This document shows, in pieces, positions 43,420 to 54,866 of a stretch of DNA of 64,000 nt (positions are counted from its first letter, which is position 1; every line of letters begins with the position of its first letter). The translations under genes were made by a program, and so were the position numbers. The stretch lies in NCBI GenBank assembly GCA_905221605.1, contig CAJNDS010002725.1, forward strand, positions 1 through 64,000. Reading direction: 5' to 3'. The notes beneath the pieces are model-generated. The model was not told the origin of the DNA and did no database searches. It worked only from the letters and a program-made list of their open reading frames with translations. This DNA comes from Symbiodinium natans (Eukaryota; Sar; Dinophyceae; Suessiales; Symbiodiniaceae).

Positions 43420-44300
43420 ACTCCAAAATTCCTCGGGTTTCCAAAAATCCAAAAAATCCAACCCAGGGTTCCGCTTTTTGGAAGCTCGAGCGGGAGCCTC
43501 AAAATCCTAAAACCGAGCAGATTCCTCGAGTTTCCAAAATTCCAAAATTCCAAAAAAATCCACCCCAAGGTTTGGATTTTTGGAAACTCTAGCGGGAGCC
43601 TCAAAATCCAAAAATCGAGCAAATTCCTCGACTTTCCAAAATTCCAAAAACCCAAAAAAAACCAACCCCAAAGTTTGGATTTTTGGAAACTCGAGCGGGA
43701 GCCTCAAAATCCAAAAATCGAGCAAATTCCTCGAGTTTCCAAAATTCCCAACCTTGGGGTGGGTTTTTTTGGATTTTTGGAATTTTGGAAACTCGAGGAA
43801 CTTGCTCGATTTTTGGATTTTGAGGAAATTCCTCGGGTTTCCAAAATTCCAAAATTCCAAAAAACCCAACCCAAGTTTCGGATTTTTGGAAACTCGAGCG
43901 GGAGCCTCAAAATCAAAAAATCGAGCAAATTCCTCGAGTTTCCAAAATTGCAAACCTTGGGGTGGGTTTTTTTGGGATTTTTGGAATTTTGGAAACTCGA
44001 GGAATTTGCTCGGTTTTTGGATTTTGAGGAAATTCCTCGAGTTTCCAAAAAAAATTCCAAAAACTCCAACCCAAGTTTCGGATTTTTGGAAACTCGAGCG
44101 GGAGCCTCAAAATCCAAAAATCGAGCAAATTCCTCGAGTTCCAAAACTCCAAACCTTGGGGTGGGTTTTTTGGATTTTTGGAATTTTGGAAACTCGAGGA
44201 ATTTGCTCGATTTCTGGATTTTGAGGCTCCCGCTCGAGTTTCCAAAAATCCAAACCTTTGGGGTGGATGTTTGGATGTTTGGATTTTTGGATTTTTAGAA
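43420..44300. repeat. Inverted and direct repeats built on TCGAGTTTCCAAAAATCC
   Basis: Units of about 80 bp contain GAAACTCGAGCGGGAGCCTC and AAAATCGAGCAAATTCCTCG and appear in both orientations, often head to head around GGGGTGGGTTTTTTTGG. Both strands are open for hundreds of bases only because the units lack stop codons. The 330-residue ORF here is not a gene. Confidence 0.88.
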
Positions 44301-44329
44301 ACTGGATTTTTGATAAGAGTTTTTCAGGG

Positions 44330-45480
44330 GTTCTTATTTGATTCCTTATTATGTTTTAGGCTGCCTATTAAATTTAATAATACTCCTGTTCACTTTAATG
44401 GGAGTCCTTATTTAATTAATAAGACTCCTAATCATTTTACTAGCATTCCAAGTGATCTTCAATGGGATTCCTGTATTTGTTTAATGGGGTTCGCATTAGA
44501 TTTTCAAATATGCCTATTAAAGGACTTTATTGGGTTTAATATTGATTCCTATTCATTTTAATCAAATGCCAAATAATTGGAATACGATTCTGAGTAATTG
44601 TAATAGCATTCTTCTTCCAAGTTAGTTTTAATAGAGTCTTAGAATTTTGATAAGCTTCATAACATATTTTATACGTATTCCTATGAATTTCAATAGGCTC
44701 CTTATTCATTTTCATAGGATGTCTTACAATTTCTAATTGGGTTCCTTTTGCTTTGACAAGCTTCCTATTCATTTAAAAAGGCTTCTGATTAATTGGAATA
44801 GGCTTCGTATTCATTTTAACAGGGTTTCTCATTCATGTTGACAGGATTCCTAATAATGTTCATAGGATTCCTACTAGATTCCACAGTGCTCCGATTATGT
44901 TTTTAAATCCTGTTCCCTATTCATTTCAATTGGACTCGAAGTAATGTTATTGTAACTGTTATTTGTTTTATTAGCAGCCCTATTAATGAAATGTTTTAAT
45001 AGGGTTCATTAGAATTCTAACAGTACGACTCTTATTGTTTTAAGTTTTGAAGGGTCCACGTTACTTTTTTATAGAATTTTATTGGCTCCTCTTAATCCTT
45101 TAATAGGATTCATCTTCATGTTAAACGGATTCCTGTTACTCTTAAAAAGAATTCATAGATTCTTTTGTAGGGTTCCTATTAATTTTAATAGCATTCCTAT
45201 GAATTCAAAAGGGTTCCTATTCATTTGAATGGCCTTCCTATGGTTCCTCTGACTTTAGGACGCCAAGAAATTTTAACAGGAGCTTCTACGTATTTCAACC
45301 AGGTTCTTATTAATTGTACAAGGATTCTTACTAAGTTTTCAAAAAAGACTCGTCTTAATTTCAATAGTGTTCTCATTCATTTCAATGCGGTTCCTATTGA
45401 TGTAAATAGGCTTCCTATTGAACTCATACGAAGCCTATGAATCCTACTAAACTTAATGGGAACCCAAGTAAAACTAAGAG
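44330..45480. repeat. AT-rich array with about 20-bp period
   Basis: Degenerate units close to TTCCTATTCATTTTAATAGG repeat through the right half of the 2.36-kb element. The strong A+T bias contrasts with the G/C-rich surroundings. Confidence 0.82.
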
Positions 45481-46640
45481 CAATCTGATTACAATTAATA
45501 ACGATCCACGATGTCGAGCAAATTGTTCAGGTCCTTACAGCATGCGTCCGTCTCACATCTGTCTGCATCTTTCATTGCGAACACAAAACAGTACTAATCG
45601 AAAACGAAATATGCTCTATTGTGTGTTAACGTGTCTGGCTACTGTGTGCAGCTATGCTGTCCGTCGCGCCCTCAGCCCCTTTTTTTGCTTCCGGGGTCTG
45701 TCGAGGGGGGGGGGAGCATGTATATGTATATGTATGTATAAGCTAAAGCCTAACCCCTAAACCCTAGTATTGAGTTCAGTCGGTCTTCGGAGTTCAGGCG
45801 TAGGACCCCTCAACCCTCAACCCTTTTGAACGCAGACTCACACGAGCTCCACTCAAACCCATAAACCCATAAACCCCTAAACCCCTCAACCCTAAACCCT
45901 AAACCCTAAACCCGGCGCCTCCGTTGTTGGACCAGTGGCATGGGCGTAAGGCGAGCCTTCGACTCACGAGCAAAAAGAGCTCATGGCCAGTGCTCTCATG
46001 GCCAGCTCCAATGGCTTGGCAAACCCTCGGCCCAAGAGTGCAAGAAGGGTTTAGGGTTTAGGGTTTAGGGTTTAGGGTTTAGGGTTTAGGGTTTAGGGTT
46101 TAGGGTTTAGGGTTAGGGCTACTAGGCCCAAGAACAAGAAAATACCCTTCTTGGTTTAAAGGGGCTCATAAGGGAACCTAAACCGTAGACAAAGTACTTA
46201 GGGCCCTACTCTGGCTCCTCGCTCCCAAGGCAAGGGCTTCTGCTCCATGATCTCGGGGCCCCGAGTGGGATCCGTGCAAGAAACAGTTTAGGGCTTGGGG
46301 TTTAGGGTTTAGGGTTTAGGGTTTAGGGTTTAGGGTTTAGGGTTTAGGGTTTAGGGCGTATAGAAGGGAAGCTCGCTGGTGCTAAAAGTGCAGGAGCCCC
46401 CCCTGGACCGGCCCGGAGGGGGGGGGGGTGGCCCTGGAATCTGCCAGGCACTGCAGGCCCCGTCTACCGGGAGGCTTTACCCTCCCTCAGCGTTCTATGA
46501 AGACGCTCGGGCGGGGACCTCGGTCGAAGCCTCGAGCGCCCATGCAAATGGACAGCGGCGCTCTCGGCAGTTTAGGGTTTAGGGCTTAGGGTTCAGCATC
46601 TCAAGTCCGAGCATTCACTAGTCAAGCAGCTTGTCAAGCG

Positions 46641-46992
46641 TTGGAAAAAAAACCCACCCACCCAAGAAACCCATAACATTGAGAAAATACAAAGTTCACT
46701 CAATACATTCCCAGCAGGCTTAAAATCTAACTCTCAATCCCAGCAGCCGCAAGCCTCAAATTTTTTTCAAACCTGTGGCGGGGGGAAGGGGGGGGGGGGC
46801 GGGGGGGGGGGGGGGGGGGGGGTTTGAGGCCGAAATTCACCGTTGCCGACTTTCGAGGCCCAAAAAACTCACCGTTGCCGACTTTTGAGGCCTGGAAATT
46901 CACCGTTGCCGACTTTTGAGGCCAGGAAAATCACCGTTGCCGACTTTTAAGGCCTGGAAATTCACCGTTGCCGACTTTTTATGATAGAGAGG
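46641..46992. repeat. Shell D, copy 2: poly-G and a different 31-bp minisatellite
   Basis: Same outer sequences as 2,150-2,514 (AAACCCACCCACCCAAGAAA, CATTGAGAAAATAC, and GATAGAGAGG plus array on the right). The core has long G runs near 46,785-46,822 and about five or six units of CACCGTTGCCGACTTTTGAG type. On the other strand the unit reads AAAAGTCGGCAAC, similar to AAAAGTCACGAAC in copy 1. Confidence 0.78.
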
Positions 46993-47680
46993 TTTAGGGT
47001 TTAGGGTTTAGGGTTTAGGGTTTAGGGTTTGGGGTTTAGGGTTTAGGGTTTAGGGTTTAGGGTTTAGGGCGCACAGCACAAGTCCAGGGTTTAGCGTTGT
47101 GAGTACCCCTGTATCTGTCTGAAGCTGCAAGCTCTGCCCAATCCTTGCTTCCAGTTGTCCATGCAATGCTTTCCTGGTCTAGGGTTTAGGGTTTAGGGTT
47201 TAGGGTTTAGGGTTTAGGCTTTCTGCGACTTTGTAGTGTTTAGGGTCTTTCGCGTGTTTCGGGTTAGGGTGCTATAGGTCTTGCTAGGGCGTATAGAGAC
47301 TACTCGGGCTTATTTAGGCTTCGGACAGAAAGCTTCCCTTGGGCTTGGGCTTAGGGTTTAGGGTTTAGGGTTTAGGGTTTAGGGTTTAGGGTTTAGGGTT
47401 TAGGGTTTAGGGTTTAGGGTTTAGGGTTTAGGGTTTAGGGTTAGGGGTTAGGGGTTAGGGTTTAGGGTTTAGGGTTAGGGTTTAGGGGTTAGGGGTTAGG
47501 GGTTAGGGGTTAGGGGTTTAGGGTTTAGGGTTTAGGGTTAGGGCTTAGGGTTTAGGGTTTTTTAGGGTTTAAGGATTCGGAGACCTGCCACCCATCAGGT
47601 GGTAGGGGAGGCAAGGGCCAGGGTCTGGGCCTATAGGCATAAACAACTTAAGATGTTCAGCCTGTGTATGCACTTTTATC

Positions 47681-47800
47681 CCCAGACCCCAGGGAGGATT
47701 CAAAAAGTAGAGCCTCCAAAATAGTACCCGGTACTACTATTGGGTCATTCTTAGGAACCCTTAAAGGAATCCACTTTTGGATCCTCCCAAGGGGTCTGGG
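47681..47800. mobile_element. Inverted-repeat element, family I
   Basis: Ends CCCAGACCCCAGGGAGGATT and GATCCTCCCAAGGGGTCTGG, 120 bp, with TACTACTATTGGGTCATTCT inside. Confidence 0.78.
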
Positions 47801-48212
47801 TCACAGTCGGTATTGAACATGCTGGCATGTTGAGATTCACAATGCTTTTGCCGGGTTCTTGAGAACCGACGGAGGAGCGTGCTTGGGCACATGTTTGCCA
47901 AGCCACTGCCATAGAACTCACTTTGGAACCGCCTGCTGGATTCTCAGATCTTCCAGAGCGACGAGTCAGACATATTTTCGCACAGCCAATCCACTGCCAA
48001 ACCCGGCCTCGAAACTAAACCCTAAACCCTAAACCCTAAACCCTAAACCCTAAACCCTAAACCCTAAACCCTAAACCCTAAGAAGACCTAACCTCAAGCT
48101 GACAAGCAAAAACGTGACAGGGAATCGAAACTTGTACCAGATCAGATGAGCCATGGACCCCAACCACAACGTTGAAGAATCGCCCAAAACACCCGGCCAA
48201 AACCTAAACCCT

Positions 48213-48366
48213 ACTTGAAGGTTCATGGTACTTACTAACCACTTATAACTGTACTTATAACCCTACTTATAATACCCCTAAAAGGCCTTATAGGGTTTAT
48301 CCCAATTATAAGTAGTGTGAAAAAGCCCAGTGAAAAGTGGTTCTTAAGTCCCATGAAACTCCAAGT
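48213..48366. mobile_element. Inverted-repeat element, family F
   Basis: Ends ACTTGAAGGTTCATGG and CCCATGAAACTCCAAGT. The interior shares ACTTATAACTGTACTTATAA with the 10.5-kb copy. Confidence 0.72.
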
Positions 48367-48835
48367 AAACCCCAAACCGCCAGAACTGCGGGGTTTGCTT
48401 GGGGTTGAGAGTTTCGGGGTTAATGTCTTCAGCCCTGATCACTTGCGAGAAGCCGTCGCGCGAACCCCCGCTGCCTCTCACGTAACCCAAAAGGTGATGT
48501 GTTTAGGGTTTCAGGGCTGGGGTTTAGGGTTTAGGGTTTAGGGTGTTTAGGGTGTTTAGGGTGTTTAGGGTGTTTAGGGATTCAGGGCTGTACCCTAAAC
48601 CCTAGCCCTAAACCCGAGACCCGAAGCCCAACGGAAGGCTTGCAAAGGATCCGGCGCGTTTCGGGATTTGGGGGCCAATGGTTCGGGTTTAGGATTTCGG
48701 GTGTTGGGGTTAGGGTTTAGGGTTTAGGGTTTAGGGTTTTGGTTCCATATGAGTCCTCAACCAAACACCCAGCCACCAGTTCGGGTTCCGTGGTTCCCTG
48801 AACCTAAACGTCCGAAACCCTAAACCCTATCTTGG

Positions 48836-48945
48836 CTGCACTCAGGAGGGTAGCTATAAATTAAAATTTTAGCTGCCTTACTAAGAAACCCAATAAACCC
48901 AAAAAAGGTAAGGATCTAAAGTTACGGTAAAGTACCACAAAGCTA
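48836..48945. mobile_element. Repeat family K, copy 2
   Basis: Same sequence family as 38,851-38,960. The copy runs directly into the CCCTATAAA minisatellite that follows. Confidence 0.68.
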
Positions 48946-49073
48946 TAAACCTATAAACCCTATAAACCCTATAAACCCTATAGACCTTATAAACCCTATA
49001 AACCCTATAAACCCTATAAACCCTCTCAACCCTATAAACCTTATAAACCCTATAAACCCTATAAACCCTATAC
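48945..49073. repeat. Nonamer variant array CCCTATAAA
   Basis: About a dozen units of AACCCTATA with a few changes. It looks like a telomeric unit with a TA insertion that has spread locally. Confidence 0.9.
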
Positions 49074-50167
49074 CTTAAGCCCGTAATTTGAGCCCGCAAC
49101 ATGAAAGACCTCGTCGCCTCCCTGCTGCTGCACTTGTGGGCGACCGTGAGTCCGCCCCCAGAGAAGATCAGGTTAGGGTTTAGGGTTTAGGCTTTAGGCT
49201 TTAGGGTTTAGGGTTTAGGGTTTAGGGGCCCTCTTTCTTGGGGGTATGTTCAGAGGGCGTAGGGTTTAGGGTTTCGGGTTTAGGGCTTGCAGTTTAGGGT
49301 CTAGGGCTTATGGACTTTTACGATTTAGGTGTAGACATGGACAGAGGATTTAAGGGCTTGTAGGCTGCATACGAGGGTTTACGATAATAAGGACCCCTGA
49401 TATAGCACGCCACATAGTAGCATGCCATTCTCATAAGGACCCCTCATATCGTAAAACCCTCAGCCCTGAACCCTAAACCCTTATTCTTGCTAATTGTATG
49501 ACCCAGGAGTTTAGGGTTGACCTCTTGGTCTCTCCACAAGGCAGCTTATGCAGCGCGATCTCCCAGCCAACAGCTGTTTCCAAAGTTGGGGGTTTAGGGT
49601 TTAGGGTTCTAGGGTTTAGGGTTTAGGGTTCTGCAAAAGGGAAGACGCAGACTCCGGAAGAGACTCCGGAAGTGGCATGCGGTGTAAGGTCCCCCCGCAC
49701 CGCGCATCTGGGAGAGGCTTATCAACAAACTCTCATGCAGCGGCCCTTGCATGGGGGGTTGATCGGGTTAGGTTTAGGGTTTAGGGTTTAGGGTTTAGGG
49801 TTTAGGGTTTAGGGTTTAGGGTTTAGGGTTTAGGGTTTAGGGTTTAGGGTTTAGGGTTTAGGGTTTAGGGTTTAGGGTTTAGGGTTTAGGGTTTAGGGTT
49901 TAGGGTCTACATTGCAGGCTCTTTTTTTCTGGTACTCACCAGCACTAAACTATTCTGTGCCAGGCCACAATGAACTCGGGTCAACCCCCTATGGCTGGGC
50001 TGCTCAGACACTGGTTCCGCATTCTCGACCGCATCTCCACACGCAGATGGGCAACTCCAACTAGAGTTGCGACTGGGGGGTAAAACTAGTGGATGCGGGG
50101 ATTTCTCCTTTAGCCTGAACACGCCTTGGCTGTTAACGTGCATGTGCGATATCTTTCTTGAGCTTAA

Positions 50168-50275
50168 CACCCTAAGCCCTAAGCCCTAAGCCCTAAGCCC
50201 TAAGCCCTAAGCCCTAAGCCCTAAGCCCTAAGCCCTGAGCCCTGAGCCCTGAGCCCCAAGCCCCAAACCCCACCC
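50168..50275. repeat. Variant array CCCTAAG, then CCCTGAG
   Basis: About nine CCCTAAG units followed by CCCTGAG and CCCCAAG units. Single-base variants occur in blocks rather than scattered. Confidence 0.92.
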
Positions 50276-50962
50276 TCTCAAAATCCGGATCATGGCATCC
50301 TTTGAACCCCTAAAACTAGCAAGGCAGCATCTTCTGCATGTGCAGTAAACAGCATGGGTATTTACCATTTCTTGTTCATGAAGTTACTAAAGAACACCCA
50401 AAACCTTAAACCCTAAACCCTAAACCTTAAACCCCGAACTCTAAACCCTAAACGATCCTTAACAAGAGCGTAGTCTCATTTGGGGTTTAGCTGGTCTGAA
50501 AGGATGCCATAGTTGCGAAGCCCTCTCAAACCTAAAATCTGTCACGCGTGCCTAGTCCTTCACATGTCGGACAAGGCTTTTCGGTTTAGGGTTTAGGGTT
50601 TAGGGATTTCCGGGATGTGGCCCAAACAAACAATCGACTCATCTGGGACATCTCGACGATGCTGCTTGCGATGATTTAGGAGAGGCTGTGCTGATGCTTG
50701 CTTGAATAGACTTCTCAGCCGAGTTCTTGAGACGGAGCTTCTATACTCCCCTTTTAACCTCAATAAAAAAACATAATCTTTTGATATCCTCTTGGGTTTT
50801 ATATATAAACAAAATTAAAAAATCTTTACAAGGGGAAGATAGGCTTGGGGAAGTCCTCCAGAGTTAGTAATACAGACGTGTAGGGCTCGCGGCGCTGCGA
50901 AAGAATGTGATCGAAAGGACGGTGGCAGCCATTCAGCTGGCTGCACCTCATCCTGCGGGTAT

Positions 50963-51013
50963 CTACTTATTGCTTAAGAACCCCAAAAGAAGTACAAGAA
51001 AGTGAGAGAATAT

Positions 51014-51054
<41 letters not shown>

Positions 51055-51100
51055 TATGTCCCTGTATCGATGTATCTCGGGGTTCTTAAGCAAGTAGTAG
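50963..51100. mobile_element. Inverted-repeat element, family H, with AT microsatellite
   Basis: Ends CTACTTATTGCTTAAGAACC and GGTTCTTAAGCAAGTAGTAG. The centre is a long TATATATGTATG tract in place of the family interior. Confidence 0.78.
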
Positions 51101-51157
51101 GTTATCTTGTGGCTCTAAAAGCTGTGAACAAGCGCCGTGCTCGCCGTGGTGGGTGCA

Positions 51158-51311
51158 CTACAACTGCACGGCGATGCTTTCACACTTTAGAATGCGGCAT
51201 GGCTCGTCGCCCTCGGTCTCTGTGCTGGCGTCCATGGTATACATGCTGTCCAGAGCTACCTTTTGTGGCATTTCCTGCAGCAGCGTGTCCAACAGCTTGT
51301 CCATGGCTTTC
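51158..51311 (-). CDS. Candidate 3'-terminal exon of an unknown gene
   Basis: After the acceptor CCCCAG the minus strand reads KAMDKLLDTLLQEMPQKVAL, then MYTMDASTETEGDEPC and CRILKCESIAVQL, and stops at TAG. The composition is normal and acidic, and codon third positions are G/C-rich. An upstream patch (about 51,452-51,330, MRNHIAFAQVLAGRAVARNK) may be the preceding exon in another frame. The overlapping plus-strand ORFs are shadows. Product unknown. Confidence 0.42.
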
Positions 51312-52040
51312 CTGGGGCGGGAAGGTTTCGGGCTTCGGGGGTTGAGTGTTCAGGAAGTACTTGTTGCGTGCAACGGCACGCCCTGCAAGAACTTGTGCAA
51401 AAGCTATATGGTTCCGCATAGTTACCATTGACAGCCACAGCTGCCGCAGCATGTGGCGAGAAAGGACCCATAATCAACCAACTCACCCCAAAAAAGGCCC
51501 CAACTGGAGCATAACTTCTCCAACTATACGTCTTAAGGACCTCTTTTGATTTGGGGGGCGAGACGTTGCAGCTTATGGCTTATGACCCAAAACCTGTTGA
51601 AGTCAGCAGGGCAGGGGCCGGCGGGTCAGGCTTAGGCACACATAGCTTCAAAGTACGCTATAGGGTTCTTAAGGGAGGGTTTAGGGTTTAGGGTTTAGGG
51701 TTTAGGGTTTAGGCTTTAGGCTTTAGGCTTTAGGGTTTAGGGTTTAGGGTTTAGGGTTTAGGGTTGAGGGTTGAGGGTTCAGGGTTTAGGGTTTAGTACA
51801 TGGGGGTAGGTATCTAGGGGACCTTAGGGCAGCTTAGGGAGCCTTACGGAGTAGCAGGGAGTACTCGGGAACCTTGGGTTACAGACCCCCCTTGAACCCC
51901 CCTCCCTTTAGAACCCTATAAGTGCTAGCACCTTTGGTTCAGTATGAGACACTCTGAAACGACACGTCGTGAGGAGAGGGTGGAGCTTAGCCAGGGCAGC
52001 TCCAGTTTCGGGAATGGGCCTGACCCTCTGGGAAACGACG

Positions 52041-52141
52041 GTTTGCTTAAGGACGCCAAAAAAAACAAAACAAATAATCCCTATTTTACCCTTATAAGGA
52101 AGAATTGTTGACTATTGTTGGAGGGGTTCTTAAGCAAATAG
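52041..52141. mobile_element. Inverted-repeat element, family H
   Basis: Ends GTTTGCTTAAGGACGCC and GGTTCTTAAGCAAATAG. The interior CCCTTATAAGGAAGAAT matches the 42-kb copy. Confidence 0.75.
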
Positions 52142-52739
52142 TGGGAAATTTGCGAAAGCCGCTATACTCGAGTCACGGTTGCTCAATCAAACTGATGGTG
52201 CCCTGTACACTGTCATTTGCTCAACACCCAAAATTTGAAAATGTTTAAGGGGCAATATAGAGTTTTTGCTGTATGATAAAGAACATATTCTTCCTTATCA
52301 GGGCAATACAGGGGTCATTAAATCCAAAAAACGGGGTTCTGAAGCAAATAGTAGTACATTCTCACTCCATATGAAAGCACACTAACGCGACAACGGACGC
52401 GGACTTTCAATGAGACCCCACGCCGCAGGCCTCAAGGGAACCCTGCGGTACCAACTATGGAAGATACGAGGGCTGTTGAGAACCCCAGACCCTAAACACC
52501 CCCCAACCCTAAACCCTAAACCACCCTCAACCCTAAACCCCCCTAAACTTGTGGGTCCCGGTTTCAGCTGTGGCTTGACGCGATGGTCGGGTGGGTTTGC
52601 TCGGGCTATGGCGTGGTTTGCACAGGGGGACAACCCGAGCACCCTCCCCCACACCCCCCCCCCCCCCCCAAATCCAGTACATCCCCCCACCCACCCCCCG
52701 TGTTGACGTGGCCGGCCCAGGCTGACCCCCTGTGCACAA

Positions 52740-54060
52740 AATGCCTAAGCATCCTTACAGGTGCGATGTTTTTTTGTTTTTTTTTTTTTAATAGGTGAAG
52801 TGTTGTTTCGCTTTTTTTTAATAGTGACGTATTCCATTTTTTTTGGGAATGCCGACTGTGGTTTCAATGATAAATTGCGTTTCAACACATACTTTCTCGT
52901 CACAGGCGTACAATTCGCTGGGGATTGTCGTCAAAAGAGCTCTGTTTCAATCAAGGATGGAGGGCAAATCTATTGTTGTGCTCGACAAAACTTTTGCCTG
53001 AATGTGGATCCACGCTCCAAAGCCAGTACTGCCCCAGCAACTGTTTTAGGTGTCCAGATCTCGTGTCAACCATGTTGCACGGGATTCTGATGCTGGTGTA
53101 GTTGACACATGTTCCGCTGACGTTGAGCTTCAAAACTCCACCCGGCGCTTGATCATTGGGACATGTTTCACTTTCTGAATCGGGGGTTCGGAAGTGAGGA
53201 TTCCGAGACACGAGATGCGACGAGCTGTGAAACTTGATCCACATGCAAGGCGGCAATGCACATGGCGTGGGCATGGTTTGGGTACCGAGAACTGAGAACA
53301 CATGTGCTCTTGTACATGAGTACGCGTGTGTGGCACATGTGGCATGCGGCACATGCGAACACACACACACACACACACACACAAGCACAAATGGTCTTTG
53401 CATCGTGGTGAATTCGCCGTGGGCTCAGCTAACGTCACTCTTTTTTTTGGCACTTACACGGCTGCCAGTCGGTTCCCGCTGACGCTTGGCCGCGCAGCGG
53501 CTGACGGCCTGAGACGTGGCTGACTTGCAACATAGAAAGGTTGAGAACATGAAGAAGCACACTGCGTGCTCAATGCAACTCACCGGCAACTGTGCAAAAT
53601 GCATGGGAGACATGGGCAAGACATGCACATTTTTACTCACGCTTTGGTTCGTGGTGTGTGGCGGATGTGTTGCCTGTCACATCCTCTAGCTGCGTTGGTC
53701 TTTTGTCTTTTGGCTGCAACCCAGTGTTTCTTGCAAACAGTCTGGCACGCAGCGCTGGCATACGCAAAACTTCGGCTAGCTACGGTTGGTTTTGGAGGTC
53801 AGAAAGTACCGTGCCACCAGGAAATCGGACATGTCGTGTCTCATGCATGCAACGTAAGGTGCGAAGCATGATGCATGCATGCCACATGTGCATGATGCTC
53901 ATCGATCTACATCTACATGTACAACGTGATTTCAGGCTCATACGAACTCGTGGCAGCACGGCAGATGAAGAGCTCACTACCGTCACTACCGTCACCACTG
54001 TCACCACTGTTCAGTGATCTACCTGTGGCTCGTGATCAGTGATCGAGGCACTGAGTCACT
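52740..54060. other. CATG-rich spacer without a recognised gene
   Basis: Telomeric runs stop. The sequence is rich in CATG, TGCATG and ACATG motifs, with a (CA)n tract at 53,361-53,382 and T-rich stretches at 52,768-52,850. Overlapping short ORFs occur on both strands, none convincing. It may be intron or 3' flank of the minus-strand genes to the right. Confidence 0.6.
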
Positions 54061-54068
54061 GATCTACA

Positions 54069-54707
54069 TCACTTCAGCAAGTGCTTTCCGAGCTTGAGCA
54101 CATCACCAACAGCCTGCTGCTTACTGTCCTTGTCCACCTTCTTTGGCTTTGCCCTGATGCTCCCGTTCTTGCGCAAGGTTGACATCATAGCTTGCAGGCC
54201 AATCTGGAGCTCGACGCCATCGTGGCCATCGTCTTTCGAGTCTGTTGCATCGCCTGTCGGGCCTTTCTCTGCCTGCTGGATAGCGGCCTTTTGACGCGCA
54301 ACAGCCTCCTGAAGAATCTTTGTGCGCGCGGCCGTGGATTCCGAGGAAGATCCTGTCATTGTGGTCAGAGGCACCGCCGTTGGCATCTTGATGGCGGCAA
54401 GGGCCTTCTGCAATGCCTCATCCGCCTCCGCCTCAAGTCGCGACTGATCTTCAGCACGCCGCAACTGGGCTGCCGTGTCTTCCAGTTCAGCTTCCATCTC
54501 TGCCACTGGGTTGCCTGCCTCTGTGCCCTCAGTTGACCCCTTCTTTGCTTTCTTATTCTTCTTGCTTTCCTTGACATCGTCTCTGGCTCGCTTCTTGCTT
54601 GCGGCCGAGACTAGTGCCTTCGCTGTCTTGTCAGCTTTCTCACGCTGCTTGCCCATCTCCTGCTCCAATTTCTCTTGAATCCCAGTGGACGGGCGCAATG
54701 CGTTCAT
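54069..54707 (-). CDS. Lys-rich coiled-coil protein, probably nuclear
   Basis: The 212-residue frame begins at an ATG directly after a CGTGCCAG acceptor-like site and ends TGA. It could be a trans-spliced start or an internal exon. Residues about 35-60 form a strong basic nuclear-localisation-type cluster (KKRARDDVKESKKNKKAKKG). Residues about 65-105 (AEMEAELEDTAAQLRRAEDQ and on) and 130-150 look like coiled coil, and the C-terminus is again Lys-rich. No enzyme motif. It lies head-to-tail with the next minus-strand locus. The overlapping plus-strand ORFs are shadows. Confidence 0.6.
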   Translation of the reverse strand: MNALRPSTGIQEKLEQEMGKQREKADKTAKALVSAASKKRARDDVKESKKNKKAKKGSTEGTEAGNPVAEMEAELEDTAAQLRRAEDQSRLEAEADEALQKALAAIKMPTAVPLTTMTGSSSESTAARTKILQEAVARQKAAIQQAEKGPTGDATDSKDDGHDGVELQIGLQAMMSTLRKNGSIRAKPKKVDKDSKQQAVGDVLKLGKHLLK

Positions 54708-54866
54708 CTGGCACGTGCCACGAACTTAGTTCGTCGGTCTCTCACATGAAGCTCGTGGCTCATGACACGTAACACAGGACATGACATGACATGACATGAC
54801 ATGACTCTCATGACTCACGACACCCAGCATGCGCTGCATGAGCGACGAAAAACACAAAACTTTAAT

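Larger units (their letters stand above)
43351..45711. mobile_element. 2.36-kb element with 24-bp perfect terminal inverted repeats
   Basis: The left end (43,351-43,374) begins CCCCCCCTCGACAGACCCCG and then GAAG. The right end (45,688-45,711) is its exact reverse complement. A degenerate inverted copy of the end follows at 43,382-43,410, so the left tip can fold. AT-dinucleotide tracts flank both sides. No transposase ORF is visible: the interior is two repeat arrays (43,420-44,300 and 44,330-45,480), so it would be non-autonomous. Confidence 0.78.
45712..50960. other. Arrays, elements and unassigned patches
   Basis: Holds shell D copy 2, family F, I and K elements and several variant arrays. 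Protein-like patches include minus strand about 46,045-45,965 (LLALLGRGFAKPLELAMRAL) and about 48,000-47,945 (AVDWLCENMSDSSLWKI). No recognisable gene. Confidence 0.45.
1..52000. repeat. Domain saturated with interstitial TTTAGGG arrays
   Basis: Short runs of the heptamer TTTAGGG (or CCCTAAA) occur every few hundred bases, from 2 to about 25 units long, switching orientation repeatedly. By eye there are about 40 separate runs in the first 10 kb, and the density stays similar to about 50 kb. Many runs are mixed with variant units (TTCAGGG, CTTAGGG, TTTGGGG, TTTAGGGG). Both orientations, the unique sequence between runs and the lack of a terminal array show this is not a chromosome end. Most runs I could place lie in introns or inside short inverted-repeat elements. 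Stretches not covered by another entry contain only such arrays and short unique spacers. Confidence 0.97.

Noticed and set aside
43306-44298. 330-residue plus-strand ORF and overlapping minus-strand ORFs
   Set aside because: Produced by stop-free inverted repeats; all frames are open together and the product is repetitive Phe/Trp/Lys/Pro sequence.
48881-49102. YRVYRVYKVYRV-type ORF
   Set aside because: Translation of the CCCTATAAA array.
1-52000. True chromosome end
   Set aside because: Arrays are short, change orientation constantly, are separated by unique and coding sequence, and no terminal array is present.
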